The notes under the pieces are model-generated. The model did no database searches. It was not told the origin of the DNA and saw only the letters and a program-made list of their open reading frames with translations. From Rhipicephalus microplus (lineage: Eukaryota > Arthropoda > Arachnida > Ixodida > Ixodidae), in the NCBI RefSeq assembly GCF_043290135.1, contig NW_027464588.1:2057501-2121500 (forward strand): a stretch of DNA of 64,000 nucleotides, read 5' to 3'. Within the stretch, counting starts at the first letter, position 1; each line of letters opens with the position of its first letter. A program made the translations under genes and the position numbers. Below, in pieces: positions 1-10,898 of the stretch.

Positions 1-579
1 AAACGGGCTAATGGGAACTTTGACACGAGCCTGAGTATTTCAGTTCTATTTTACCGCACTGCCCTACCCGAAGCGCGACAAAACTACCATCACCACTCAA
101 GATACTCGCTCCGTTCAACAGTAACAGAGCCAGAACGCCAGTAATGCGATAGAGCCGGTAAGACAACAAACTTCAGCAGTTTCTCACCTTGGAGTGTATG
201 CTTGGTGTGAAATCCTTTCGCGGAATGGCTTTTATCCAAGACTTCTTCCAAGCTTCATCCCTGCGAAATGCGAAAACACGCACTTTGGGACCACTTTCAT
301 AATTGCCGCGGCACCCGACAACACAACAACGTCCCATGTCGCACTGATCGATGTGTAATCACATACTCACAAATACAACACCAATAAAATAGGACACGTG
401 GGTACGGACGAAGACTCAGAGCAGTGCGATGCAGCACCAAGCCTAACGCAGTTTAACCAGCTAAGCAGGTAGCGATGAAAGGCAAACCTGTCGTGGCTTG
501 TCCGCCGTTCGGGGTAAAAAAGTGCGCGGGGTGACCAACACCACCACCTGAGCGACGCATCCTCGGCCACTGGACAGTC
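1..579. other. unassigned DNA, no gene seen
   Basis: No reading frame here resembles a known protein and no simple repeat is visible. The short frames on the minus strand near 367-659 show no motif. They may belong to the internal leader of the LTR element suggested next door, but that is only inference from adjacency. Confidence 0.4.
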
Positions 580-990
580 GGTGATATGTCCGGGGAGCGG
601 TTGAGGCTGCCACCTAGGATCCGGCGAAGGACGACTCTTGCAACGCGTCTCACGAACAACTACATGCGTTTAATTTACATATTTGCAAGAGAAGTACATT
701 GAAACGAGAGCATACAGACGCGCCTTTTCATCACAAGGGCCCAGAGCGCACTCGAGACGAGCGGGCCAGCGAAGTCCAGGGAGAGAGCAGAGCGCACTCC
801 CGACACGCTCCTTTTATAGCCGTCCGTGCACGCGCTAGACGCCGATTGTGTGTCCCAGCGACGCTGATGTGCATTTCCTGCGGCGCACACAGACGCCTCC
901 CGCGTTCCTGCAGGACGCGGAAAGCGTTTGACCGTTACGCCGATGAGCGTCCCTTGCAAGCCACCTCCTTGCTGTGCCGGTCATAACATC
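580..990 (-). mobile_element. probable solo LTR (minus strand)
   Basis: Read on the minus strand this segment looks like an LTR promoter. It opens with TGTTATGACCGGCAC near 990, has a TATAAAAG box at 811-818, and has an ATTAAA-type poly(A) signal near 668-678. No coding partner with gag or pol motifs is adjacent, so it would be a solo or truncated LTR. The exact 3' edge is not clear and no target-site duplication was found. Composition is GC-rich compared with its surroundings. It could also be the promoter region of an unrelated repeat. Confidence 0.4.
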
Positions 991-1268
991 AGACAATTAG
1001 CGTGACGTATGCCATCTGGAGAGAGGGGTATGAACGGGCCTTGTGAATAGTCTAGGTGGTGTTGATGAGTAACGCAACGGCGAGAATTTCGCGCCGGTTG
1101 CCGTCGGGCCACGCTGACGGACGCTGGTCGTGCTGGTCGCGCCTGGCGTCAGACTGTAGAGTGCTCGCGTTTTGATAACGTAGCGTCGCTGTGCCCAGCG
1201 GGCGCACGCGTCAGCGCTACATTGGAGTATATGCGCCCGTCATGATGCGCTCTCAGCTGTTTTTCTCG
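991..1268. other. unassigned spacer
   Basis: No gene is visible. The last part leads directly into the satellite block and may be a diverged first unit. Confidence 0.35.
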
Positions 1269-1551
1269 CTCCACATATACCAAGTTTGGTGTTACGTGAT
1301 GTCAATGGATGGCGAAATATATGCCTGGCGCTAACATGTTAATCCTGACACGTGTGTCATGTAAGAACATGACAACGTAACACGCTAATAGCGTGCTCGC
1401 GGCCGCTTCACTAGCTCCACATATACGAAATTTAGTATCACGTGACGTGGATAGATGAAGAAGGTAAATGACACATCCAAACCTAATAATCATGACACGG
1501 AAGTCATGTACGGCATCATTTACCTCCACCTCGTAACGTTGTGCTGATTGT
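1269..1551. repeat. satellite-like repeat, two units of about 146 bp
   Basis: Two units begin with CTCCACATATAC at 1269 and 1415, a spacing of 146 bp. They share the order: ATATACCAAG/ATATACGAAA block, TTACGTGA/TCACGTGA block, an AATCATGACACG-like block, then GTCATGTA. The same family recurs at 39951-40540, 38 kb away. The units are diverged from each other, so the block is old. Confidence 0.75.
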
Positions 1552-1622
1552 AAAGTGACATATCAACCTTTCTTATTCATGCTTCGCATATCATCGATTC
1601 CCAGTGTACGTAGGATCGGCCA

Positions 1623-1623
<1 letters not shown>

Positions 1624-1666
<43 letters not shown>

Positions 1667-1668
1667 CA
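1624..1668. repeat. (ATT)n microsatellite
   Basis: About fifteen uninterrupted ATT/TAT triplets. They cause a poly-tyrosine stretch in one frame that is not a protein. Confidence 0.95.
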
Positions 1669-3223
1669 ATGGCCTATGATGTTTCCTGAAATACTGCTTC
1701 GCTTCAATAAGCCACAGTTCATAGACGACGCTCGCGCGTCCCTCTCGTGTCTAGCTGTTTGGCCGCGTTTTACAAGAGTCCGTTTGGCAAAGCAAGATCG
1801 ACAACAGGGCAACACGGTACAGTTTCGTTTTAGATTGAAGCAGCGCAAACAAGTTAGGACGAAGTTAGACAGATGCAATGCGCGCTGGCTCTCTTCATCC
1901 AACTTCGCGCTCGCTGTTTGCACCGCTTCGATCCAATATGCAAAGAAGTGATCCAAATTTTTTATTACAATTTTCAAACCAACCATTTATCCAAGTCTTT
2001 TTTCATTTTCTCTCATGCTGTCTTTTTTACTCTCCTCCTCACTAGGGCGAGTGAAGAGCAGGTCACTTACAACCGTGGAAGTGGTGAACTTCGCAGCCAC
2101 CATATTCGTCGCAGGGTGAGATCGGCACGCCCACTTTAGTGCGACACAGTGATTCCAGTGACAGTTGAACACACGTAATCGTCACCAAAGGCATGCGCTT
2201 GGAGGGGTGGGGGCAGTCTCCTCTCTTAACAACCTAAAAGGGGTGGTGGGTGGCAAGTTTGCCTCGAACATTGCTGTTTTAAAAGGGGAGGAGACGCATT
2301 GCGTCGCATGTTTGATACAGGTTATTAATACTTTTGATTTGCATACACAGGTACACATGGACACAGACTAAAATGTTGTTTGCGACACAAAATTCAGGAC
2401 GGATGAAAATATAGTGAGCCAGCCATGCCGTTTTTGTCATGTCCATTTCGGAATACAAATAGTAATTAAGAAAAAAAATGAGACCCACGACTTTCTGCGA
2501 AATTTTATACATTGAGGGAGGCCAAATGGTGCGCTAATGCGCATGACCAAAGCACCCGAGCGTCCAGGCCCCCAGTGGCATAATCTCACACCCAGACTGC
2601 CATCGGGGTCTGAATTTCCGAGGTGTGCATCTGGCGCCGAGTGAACATAGCAGGCCTCTCTGGGGCATTAAAATAAATAAAGCCACCCCATTCACGCCAC
2701 TCCAGCTTACAAGGTGTAGTCTGGGCACCATGCACTGCGCCGTCAATGGATGCGAAAATGATCAACGCAAGAGGAAGATATTACTCAGTGCTTTCTGTGA
2801 AGACCCCAACACGATACCGGAAACATGGCCGTGAGGGGCTTTCAGAATGCGCAGCGTTCTACCCCCAACTAAAAACGCTCCGCCGTCGGTGGATAATTTG
2901 GAACAACAACAACAACAACAAAACTCTAAGCTCAGTAAAAGTCTATTCCATTCAGCGCAAGCTGGAGCGGGATTCAAGCGCAACGGCAACGCTGGCTTAC
3001 AGCACAAGTTCTGCTTTGCCACAGTCGAGGCATGCAGATGTTCGACACAGTTGAAAGCAACGGATTCTGGTGTTCGCGTTGCTTTTCATAGCGATGGCAT
3101 TAACAGTCTGTTTCACACTTGGAGGAAATCTCATAGCGCGAGGCTTCGCGATGCGACCATGATCTGGCCAGCGGTGTGTGGCCGGCGCGTGGCACACGGC
3201 GGTGTGTGCTACAGCCGCATTGT
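1669..3223. other. unassigned DNA
   Basis: No confident gene. It holds a short CAA tract near 2905-2922 and the possible THAP-like fragment listed separately. The remaining frames have no recognisable motif. Confidence 0.35.
2730..2834 (+). pseudogene. possible THAP-like zinc-finger start, degenerate
   Basis: A 34-residue frame starts MHCAVNGCEND and contains LSAFCEDP. The C-x4-C spacing followed about 15 residues later by an F..DP segment resembles the first third of a THAP DNA-binding domain (Met, a Cys pair, then a motif of the FHRFP type). The frame stops before the distal Cys and His of such a domain could appear, and no following exon is evident. THAP domains are common in P-element-type transposases and in arthropod genes, so this could be a transposase relic. 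It may also be chance. Confidence 0.2.
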
Positions 3224-3464
3224 TGATTGACTGATATGTGGGGTTTAACGTCCCAAAACCATTATATGATTAAGAGAGACGCCATAGTGGAGGACTCCGG
3301 AAATTTTGACCACCTGGGGTTCTTTAACGTGCACCCAAATCTGAGCAGATGGGGCTACAACATTTTCGCCTCCATCGAAAATGCAGCCATCGCTGCTGGG
3401 ATACGATCCCGCGACCTGCAGGTCAGCAGCCGAGTACCTTAGCCACTAGAACACCGCAGTGGGA
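3224..3464 (-). mobile_element. Ruka-type tRNA-derived SINE
   Basis: Read on the minus strand it has a tRNA-like head (3' side of the + strand, about 3400-3462) with A-box and B-box remnants, a body with the block found in all copies in this window (CGAAAATGTTGTAG, then AAAGAACCCCAGGTGG, then GGGACGTTAAACCCC), and a short TCAATCA tail. It is a full-length but diverged copy. The same family occurs at 5396, 30326, 31013, 31281, 38779, 41528 and 45473. Confidence 0.85.
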
Positions 3465-3589
3465 CTGGCTGTCACCCTTAGTTGTCTTCGTTCTGAAGTA
3501 TTGTAAGTGTACCACAACCATGTCACTTTCAGACATTTAGGCTACATGCGCACGCTGAGTAGTCTACGTTTCGCCAACGCCATCTGACC

Positions 3590-4172
3590 AGATCGGAATA
3601 GATATTTTTGTTCCACTTCGTATTTTTTGTGTTGGTTGTGGACGCTGGGTTATAGTGGCGACCGGCTACCTTACTCCCTACGCCGAAACATAAGCCATCC
3701 AGAGAAGCACAGCAAAAGAGCTAGGTGGCCCGATCCTTCATAGACAACATGGTGTTGAGAGACGGCGCGCCATCGATTGTTATAACAGATCATGTGTTAA
3801 TGCTCAGTGGTACTATTCATCGCAAGTCGACTTCCTACTATCTACAAACAATGGCCTGATCTAGTGGTTGAGCAATCCTGAAAGACATGTTTTCAATGTA
3901 AGTGGACATCAAGCACAAAAAATGGAATGACATTCTACCTTATATAATGTTTGAATATAAGATTGTTAAACAAGATACCACACAGATGACTCCATTCAGC
4001 CTTGTTCACGGACGAGAGTAAGGACAATGTTGCGCACGATGCTGCCACACGAACTCGATGACAATGAAACGAGTCCCCACGAGTTCGCCAAATGCGCAGA
4101 AGAATTTAAACAGTTCACACGTGGGAATATATCAACAGCAAGAGTACGACGCAAGTCGCTATAGTTTACATC
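3590..4172 (+). pseudogene. gypsy integrase core relic
   Basis: The three-frame translation shows pieces of a Ty3/gypsy integrase core in the correct order: a YxTRYAET-like segment near 3660-3700, a segment reading SIQ..TAKE near 3705, a HPQTNG-like segment mutated near 3845-3860, and MTPFSLVHGRE near 3985-4015. Stops and frame changes separate the pieces, so it is dead. It continues after the RTE insertion at 5037, where the integrase C-terminal domain is found. No upstream RT of the same copy is recognisable. Confidence 0.7.
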
Positions 4173-4176
4173 ATAC

Positions 4177-5032
4177 ACATCATCATAAGCGTGACTACGT
4201 CCACTGCAGGACAAAGGCTTCTCCAATGTTCCGCCAGTCAACTCGATCCTGTGCCTGCTGCTGCCATTTTACACCCACAAACTTCTTAATCTCATCTGCC
4301 CACCTTACCTTATGTCTCCCCTTAACCAGCCTGCCTTCTCTGGGAATCCAGTTAGTTACCCTTAATGACCAGCGGTTATCCTGTCTATGCGCCACATGCA
4401 TGGCCCATGTCTATTTTCTCTTCTTTATTTCAACTATAAAATCATTAACCCCAATTTGTTCCCTGATCCACTCTACTCGTTTCTAGTCTCTTAAGGTTGC
4501 ACCTACCATTTTCTATTCCATTGCTCGCGGCGTCGTCCTCAATTTAAGCTGAACCCTCTTTTTAAGTCTCCAGGTTTTTGCTCCGTAGCTGAGTACCGGC
4601 AAGATGCAGCTGTTATATACCTTCCTCGTGAGGAATAGTGGCAATCTACCTGTCATGGTTTGAGAGTGCTTGCCAAATATGCTCCACACCATTCTTATTC
4701 TTCTAGTTACTTCTATCTTGTGGCTCGACACCACGGTTATTACTTGTCATAAGTAGACATAGTCTTTTACAACTTCAAGTACACTATTACCTATATCGAA
4801 GCGCTGTTCTCTTCCGAGGTTGTTGGGAATCACTTTCGTTTTCTGCAAATTAATCTTAAGACCTACCTTTCTGCTCTCCTTGTCTAACTCCATAATGTGT
4901 TACAATTAGTTCCCTGAGTTACTCAATAATGCAATTTCATCGGCGAAGCGCTGGTTACTAACGCTCTCTCCATTAACTCTTATCTCTAACTGTTCCCTTT
5001 CTAGGCCTCTGAAAACCTCCTGTCAGGAGGTG
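4177..5032 (-). mobile_element. 5'-truncated RTE-type LINE
   Basis: Minus-strand translation gives the C-terminal half of an RTE-clade reverse transcriptase. In order: QEVFRGLE, a damaged catalytic segment reading RFADEIALL (FADD expected), LQKTKVIPNNLGREQRF, SCILPVLSYGAKTWRL, and near the end VTNWIPREGRLVKGR. It ends with a TGATGATG-like tail typical of RTE elements. The 5' part of the element is missing, as usual for LINE insertions. It lies inside the gypsy integrase; the 4-bp ATAC at 4173-4176 and 5033-5036 fits a short target-site duplication. Several stops show it is inactive. Confidence 0.85.
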
Positions 5033-5036
5033 ATAC

Positions 5037-5253
5037 GCATCTGACATATGAAATGGGGGACATCGTATGGGCGCAGGCGTCTGTACGAAGACGAGGACTA
5101 TCCAAAACATTGCTCAGGAGATACATCGAACGTTATCAAGTGCTGCGACGACCAAGTGGCGTCACCTGCGAGGTCATTCCGGATAGCCACTACTGTGGAA
5201 GGCATCGCCAGCAACGACCTGAACATGCGCACGTAGTACGAATTAAACCGTGA
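5037..5253 (+). pseudogene. gypsy integrase C-terminal domain, continuation
   Basis: The frame reads LTYEMGDIVWAQ, then RRRGLSKTLLRRYIERYQVL and ends HVVRIKP. This is the GPY/F-type C-terminal domain that closes Ty3/gypsy integrases. It joins the integrase relic at 3590-4172 once the RTE insertion is removed. The two halves meet in frame across the ATAC duplication, which supports one original element split by one LINE insertion. Confidence 0.75.
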
Positions 5254-5395
5254 GCGAGTGACAGCGAGGGACTATGGCTCGTACAAAACAACCATACGCA
5301 CGAATGGCTATTTGCAACTTTCACGATCTATAGGTGGTGTGACTATACATTAAACATGGAGGTTGTTGAGATGATGAAACCAAAAGGTGTCTCGA
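5254..5395. other. short unassigned spacer
   Basis: No gene. It may include the last part of the gypsy relic and the diverged body of the SINE whose tail follows. Confidence 0.3.
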
Positions 5396-5451
5396 ATAAT
5401 GATATGGTGGTTTTGGGACGTTAAACCCCGTATATCAATCAATCAATCGCC
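5396..5451 (+). mobile_element. Ruka-type SINE tail fragment
   Basis: The 3' end of the SINE is clear: ATGATATGGTGGTTTTGGGA, then CGTTAAACCCC and a TCAATCAATCAATC tail. The tRNA head is absent or unrecognisable. Confidence 0.7.
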
Positions 5452-5478
5452 CAGAAAGAGACGATAGCGGAAAGTACC

Positions 5479-5525
5479 ATTTTGGCAAAGACTCGCGCTT
5501 CAGTGGCGCGAGTCTTCGCCAAAAT
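5479..5525. repeat. near-perfect 20-bp inverted repeat (hairpin)
   Basis: The left arm 5479-5498 and right arm 5506-5525 are complementary over 20 bases with one mismatch. The loop is the 7 nt TTCAGTG. It sits between a SINE tail and the 5' end of gypsy element 1. It could be a transcript hairpin or an extrusion-prone cruciform; the function is unknown. Confidence 0.85.
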
Positions 5526-5551
5526 ACTGGAATAATAACAAGTATTTATAC

Positions 5552-6860
5552 GTGAACTCGCGCGTTGCATTTGGTGAAAACGTGCTGGGTAACGTCCTGG
5601 AGCTCCGCATCCGTAAGCTACCATCTGATTCCGCAATGACCGAGTGCGTCGGTCCCCCACAAGCCTCTTCCACGGCACCGCCTGTCATGTACCCTGGTGT
5701 ACTTCGTCTGCGTGACCTACCAGTCTACAACGGCATTGAAGATCACGATGTCAAGGACTGGCTGGCGGAGTACGAGCGTGCCAGCGTGATTAACAAGTGG
5801 GATGACCCTGCGAAGCCGACTCACGTCATCTTCTAGCTGACAGATTCGGCCAACCTATGGTTCACCTACCACCATGCCGACATTCCCACCTGGTCAGTTT
5901 TCAAAGAGACCGTGACCTCATTTTTTGGTCGTCCAACTATGCGCAAGCTTCGCGCTGAACTTTGCCTGCGGGGACAATTTCAGCGAAATCATGAGAGTTT
6001 CACGAGCTACATTGAGGATGTGATCGGCCTCTGTAGGCGAGTGGATGCGAGGATGACAGAGGCTGACAGAATAAAGCATATAATGAAAGGCATTGATGAC
6101 GACACTTTTCATACGCTTGTGGCCAAAGACCCACAGACCATCACGGCCAAGATTCAGCTTTGTCAAAGTTTTGATGAGCTGCACAAGCAGCGCATTTTCA
6201 CATGTCGCGCTAATACGCGAACAGCGGATATTTCGGCTTTGGAGTGCAAAAGCAGTGGTCCCTACTATACCGTAGTGATGCCTCGAATTTAACAGTACAT
6301 CCGGGAGGAAGTTTTGCTCGACAGCTCCCTCTTAAGGCCACCATAAACGAGACCCCCACAGCACCGGACCTTTCACTTCTTTATGACTATTCAGACGCAA
6401 GTTGCCGAGACTCTTCCTCCACCCGCGTCCCCAATATCAGGTGCTGCACCGCTGACTTAAGCAGATGCCGTACGGCGACCTCCAACGCAACCGCTGCTCC
6501 CTTCATACAGTCCAGTCACCAACTACTACAGGTCGCCAGTTTCCGTTTATCCGGTAAAGCAACCCTTCTCGCCACCTCGACCACTTGTAAACTCCTGGCG
6601 TACTCCGGATAATCGGCCCGTCTGCTACAACTGCGGTATTCCAGGACATGTCGCGTTACTGTCGTCGCCGCAGAATCTATTTTAATGATGATCAGCATTC
6701 CGGCAACATCCCTCGGCAATCAGAATCACATGTTACACCTGATGGACCTGACCGCCATTCACGTCGACGAGACTTCAGCCCACGTCGATTACCTTCACCC
6801 CATCTTCGGTCTCCTTCTCCCATGCTTCGCCGTTCCAACCAGGCCCAGGAGCAAAGCTAA
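5552..6860 (+). pseudogene. gypsy 1 gag (broken)
   Basis: A gag reading frame starts around 5552 or 5636. It is cut by an in-frame TAG at 5834-5836, continues through a capsid-like region (SFTSYIEDVIGLCRRVDARM near 5998-6057), then shifts frame after about 6240. A nucleocapsid zinc knuckle is visible near 6618-6660 as CYNCGIPGHVA, but the last Cys is in another frame (YCRRRR), so the CCHC knuckle is split by a frameshift. Arg/Ser/Pro-rich sequence follows. Gag packages the element RNA in a virus-like particle. Confidence 0.75.
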
Positions 6861-6919
6861 CAGTCGCAGTTCCTGAGGCGAGAACTGCGCAACCAACAGA
6901 ATTTTCAAGGCCTCATCTG

Positions 6920-7288
6920 TTGCCACCTAACGAAATTGCCGTGTTTGTGGATGGTTTCGCCACAACTGCTCTTGTCGACACAGGTGCCACTATTTCTGTA
7001 ATCAGTGAAGTGTTATGCCGCAAACTGAAGAAAGTGATGGCTCCACTGGTTGACATTTACTTACGGACAGCGAGTTCGCAGCACGTCCGGCTTTCTGCCA
7101 CATGCACTGCTCGTGTTGTGATTCAAGGAGTGCTTTACATCGTTGAATTTGTCGTCCTTCCGTATGCGTCTCATGAAAACATCCTGGGATGGAACTTTCT
7201 TTCCGCTGATCATGTGGTTGTCAACTGCGCTCGTGCAGAACTCGTTTTGTTTCCGTTCAGCACGATATTCATAGATCTTCCTTGCTAA
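6920..7288 (+). pseudogene. gypsy 1 aspartic protease
   Basis: An open frame of 122 residues contains the retroviral-type aspartic protease signature LVDTGATISVIS near residues 19-30 and the supporting ILGWNFL segment near residue 90 (LGxDFL expected). The enzyme would cleave the Gag-Pol polyprotein. The domain is intact, but the frames on both sides are broken. Confidence 0.75.
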
Positions 7289-7665
7289 CTTGAAAAGGTT
7301 ATCGTCACCGCTGACGTCGTCATCTCTGCTTTTTCGGTCGCCGTGGTGTCTATATTGTGCAACTTCGTGTCTGATTCAACTGCCCTCTTTATGCCATCGT
7401 AAGAATGCGCTCGTCACCGGAACCTTGTCGTCCCGTTTGCCGTCATAACACTTGCCGATGGCTCCAGTGCCGTGTACGTGTACAATCCGTTCTCTTGTCC
7501 CGCTACCTTATTGCATGGCGAAGGTATTGGGAGTCTTGACACTTATGATGACATCTTTCCTTTCGATGCCCCTTCTGATACGACGCCGATGTCCGTGGAT
7601 GCTGCCACAGCTGCCACCACGTCCTCACTGTTGACGAAGCCACACTACTTGACGAAGACGTTCTG

Positions 7666-8505
7666 TTGCGCAGCGTAGACACCGGCCTTACGCAAGACCA
7701 GCACAATCAGCTCGTTCAACTACTTGACCGTTTCCGCGACTCCTTCGACCACGGACAACTTCCCTTAAGACGCACGTCAGTCGTCGCTCACCATATCGAC
7801 ACCGGTCATCATAATCCACTTCGTCAGCGCCCCTACCGTGTCTCGCAGGCTGAGCGTGACGTCATCACTCAACACGTCGACGAGATGCTGCAACGTGGTG
7901 TTATTCTACACTCACATAGTACTTGGGCTTCGCCAGTGGTCCTCGTGCGAAAAAAGAATGACTCCATCAGGTTTTGCGTAGATTATCGGCGACTAAACAA
8001 GATCACACGCAAGGATGTTTATCCTCTGCTACGCATTGATGACGCCTTGGATTGCCTTCAAGGTTCGGAGTTTTTCTCTTCACTGGATCTGTGCTCTGAA
8101 TATTGGCAAGTGCCAATGGCCGAACCAGACCATCCAAAAACGGTTTTTGTGACCCCTAACGGCTTATATGAATTTAATGTAATGCCCTTCGGTCTTTGCC
8201 ATGCGCCGGCGACTTTTGAAAGAAAGATGGGCAGTGTCCTCAGGAGACGTGAATGGCACATCTGGCTTTGCTATTTAGAAGACGTAGTTGTATCCTCTGC
8301 AAATTTTGAAACTCATCTTTTCTGTCTGGAACAAGTTCTCCAGTGCCTTACGGCAGCCGGGTTGCAATTGAAATTAAAGAAAATGTCATTTTGGCGCCCA
8401 CAAACTCGCAATACTTGGCCACATCGTCTCAAAAGAAAGAATATCACCAGACCCTGCCAAACTGCGTGCCGTTGCGGAGTTCTTAAGCTTACTACCCTAA
8501 AGTAG
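7666..8505 (+). pseudogene. gypsy 1 reverse transcriptase
   Basis: A 279-residue frame covers the RT fingers and palm: VLVRKKNDSIRFCVDYRRLN near residues 90-110, FFSSLDLCSEYWQVPM near 137-152, VMPFGLCHAPATFE near 173-186, and the catalytic motif as YLEDVVV near 204-210. The second Asp of YLDD is expected, but the first of the pair here is Glu, a change at a metal-binding residue. The frame ends in a stop soon after, and the thumb is lost in frame shifts. The N-terminal Met is only the first ATG; the frame is part of a longer pol. Confidence 0.85.
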
Positions 8506-8525
8506 CTCCGTAGCTTCGTGGGCTT

Positions 8526-9080
8526 TTGATCGTATTTTCGGCGTTCATCCGCAATTTTGTAGCTATAATCGCCCCCCTGACCCAGCTTCTTTCCAGTATA
8601 GCTCGGGCCTTTTGGGCTGGAATCCGCATTCTAATGACGCATTCACGACGCTGCGCCGGCTACTCACGTCTCCGCCAGTTCTCCGCCACTTCGATGCCAA
8701 TGCACCTACTGAAGTTCACACGGATGCTAGTGGTGTCGGCCTCGGTGCCATTCTCGCTTAACGCAAGGATGGCTGTGACGAGTAGGTTGTCGCCTATGCC
8801 AGCCGTACCCTAACGAAGACAGAGTCCAACTATTCCGTCACGGAAAAGGAGTGCTTGGCTATCATTTAGGCTATAGAAAAATTTCGCACTTACCTTTACG
8901 GACGCCAGTTTGAAGTTCTCACCGATCACCATGCCTTATGCTGGCTAGCGTCCATGAGAGACCCTACTGGCCACCTCGCTCGTTGGGCTTTGCGCCTCCA
9001 GGAATACGGCATCCGTGTTATTTATCGCCCAGGACGCGGAAATTAGATGCCGATGCCATATCCCGTTCTCCGCTACCTCC
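8526..9080 (+). pseudogene. gypsy 1 RNase H (broken)
   Basis: Translation in changing frames gives [13 protein letters not shown] near 8718-8756, [14 protein letters not shown] near 8827-8868, and [12 protein letters not shown] near 8917-8952. These hold the D, E and D residues of the RNase H active site. Stops fall after several segments, so no full domain can be made. RNase H removes the RNA template during reverse transcription. Confidence 0.75.
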
Positions 9081-9119
9081 TGACCTTGCCTGCTTACCAT
9101 CTGCCATCTGTGATTCGTC

Positions 9120-10450
9120 ATCGTTGAGCAAGACCGACATGCAGGCCGAGCAGCGCAAGGATCCCTGGATCAATTCGCTGCTCGATGTCCTCTGTCACAG
9201 TTCGTCAAAATTGACTTCACGCTCCCTCTCTCGTCAATCAAGACACTTTGCTGTCCGTGAAGGCTTGTTGTATCGCCGCAATTACCTGACGGATGGCCGT
9301 AGGTGCCTCCTTGTCATCCCCGTCATTTGCGCTCGGACATCTGCGCTGCCTTTCATGATGACCACCAGTGTGGCCATGCTGGAGTATTTAAGACGTACTC
9401 TCGCCTTCGTCTAAGATACTACTGGCGAGGAATGTATCAGCCCGTTCGCCAGTATGTTCGGTCATGTGCCACGCGTCAACGCCGCAAAACGCCTTCTCAC
9501 AGAACTGCTGGCCCTTTGAATCCTGTAACATGTCCAGCGAGACCACTCAATCACATCGGAATCGATATTTATGGTCCTCTACCAAACAATATTCGAGGCA
9601 ACCAGTGGATTATCGTCGCCGTCGATCATTTGACACGCCACGCTGAAACATCTGCGCTGCCTGCTACCACTGCGAAAGACGTTGCGTCCTTTCTTCTTCA
9701 CCATCTAATTTTGTGACATGGTGCACCTTGTGAATGACTGAGTGACCTAGGACGCGAGTTTTTCTCTAACGCCATCGACAAGCTGATCAAGGAATGTCGC
9801 ACTGTTCATCGGAAAACCTCGGCATACCATCCTCAAACCAATGGCATGACAGAACGCTTTAATCGTACCGTTGTAGATATGCGTGCCATGTACGCTTCTG
9901 ACGACCACACTAATTGGGACCAAGTGCTCCCTTTTGTAACGTGCGCGAGCAACTCTGCGCCACAAACAACCACCGGCTTCTCTCCTTTCTTCCTCCTGTA
10001 CAGCCGTAAACTATTATGCTCCATGGACACCATTCTCTCTTACAGACCTTATGTTTCTGAAGCGACGCCTGTTTCTGAAAAGCTGCTTATGCCGAAAAGT
10101 GTCGTCAACTCGCTCGCTCATTTACGCGCAAGACCAATGGCGCCAGAAAACTGACCACGATGCCTCTGCGCCTAACGCGCACTATAACCCAGGAAATTTT
10201 GTTTGGCTTCGGATCCCGTCTACCCCTCCCGGTCTTTCACCAAACTTTCGTCGAATTACCATGGCCCCTACCTTGTGGTGCGATAAACATCTCCCGTCAA
10301 CTATGAAGTTGAGCCCATTGATCCACCTTCGGACCAACACTGCCGTGGGCGTGAAACGGTTCACGCATCATGCCTCAAACCATGTTACGACCCCCCTGTC
10401 GTGCCATTTTCTTACATCGCCAGGTTCGCTCTTTTCTGCGCGGGGAGTAA
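9120..10450 (+). pseudogene. gypsy 1 integrase (broken)
   Basis: The zinc-binding region ([15 protein letters not shown], then [10 protein letters not shown] and SCATRQRRK; the CxxC is mutated to CATR) is near 9355-9490. The catalytic core follows with [11 protein letters not shown] near 9550-9582, a stop at the second Asp region around 9714-9740, and HPQTNGMTERFNRTVVDM near 9829-9882 carrying the Glu. The C-terminal domain after about 10150 is frame-shifted. The copy cannot insert DNA. Confidence 0.8.
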
Positions 10451-10600
10451 TTGTACCGGAGCATAGTGGCGCCAGCTCTGTGCCAGCGTGAAAGATGTTG
10501 ACGTCCATCATGTGGTTCGTGCTTGCCGGTTTCCTACCTGCACCAGCTTGTTGCGGCTAATTCTACTAACAAGTATTTATACGTGAACTCGCTTGTTGCA

Positions 10601-10601
<1 letters not shown>

Positions 10602-10644
<43 letters not shown>

Positions 10645-10649
10645 ATCTA

Positions 10650-10711
<62 letters not shown>
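10602..10711. repeat. compound (CTAT)n-(AT)n microsatellite
   Basis: About 13 CTAT units with one CTTT variant are followed by about 30 AT units. It sits exactly between the 3' end of gypsy 1 and the 3' end of gypsy 2. Confidence 0.95.
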
Positions 10712-10714
<3 letters not shown>

Positions 10715-10898
10715 TGAGAAGAGGTTTAGTAGCCGTTAAAGACAGCGACGAGAGAGCGTGAAGAAACGTCCTGAGACCGGCACAGCAACAAGCCGAAGCA
10801 CGAGCCGAGAGAGCCGGGCGTTGGCGATGCTGCTTGCTGCAAGCACATCGCTTCTTTTTCACAATCGCCCCTGCTGAAAAAGGAGCCATCCTGGCGAC

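Larger units (their letters stand above)
5526..10601 (+). mobile_element. gypsy element 1, decayed but nearly complete
   Basis: A Ty3/gypsy retrotransposon with gag, protease, reverse transcriptase, RNase H and integrase in canonical order over about 5 kb. A shared block (AACAAGTATTTATACGTGAA, then CTCGC and GTTGCA) occurs at 5535-5569 and 10567-10601 and probably marks the ends of the two LTRs. The rest of the 5' LTR cannot be matched to the 3' LTR region (about 10451-10601, beginning TGTACCGG), so the 5' LTR is truncated or rearranged. Each domain carries stops or frameshifts, and the RT catalytic motif is altered, so the copy is inactive. Confidence 0.85.
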
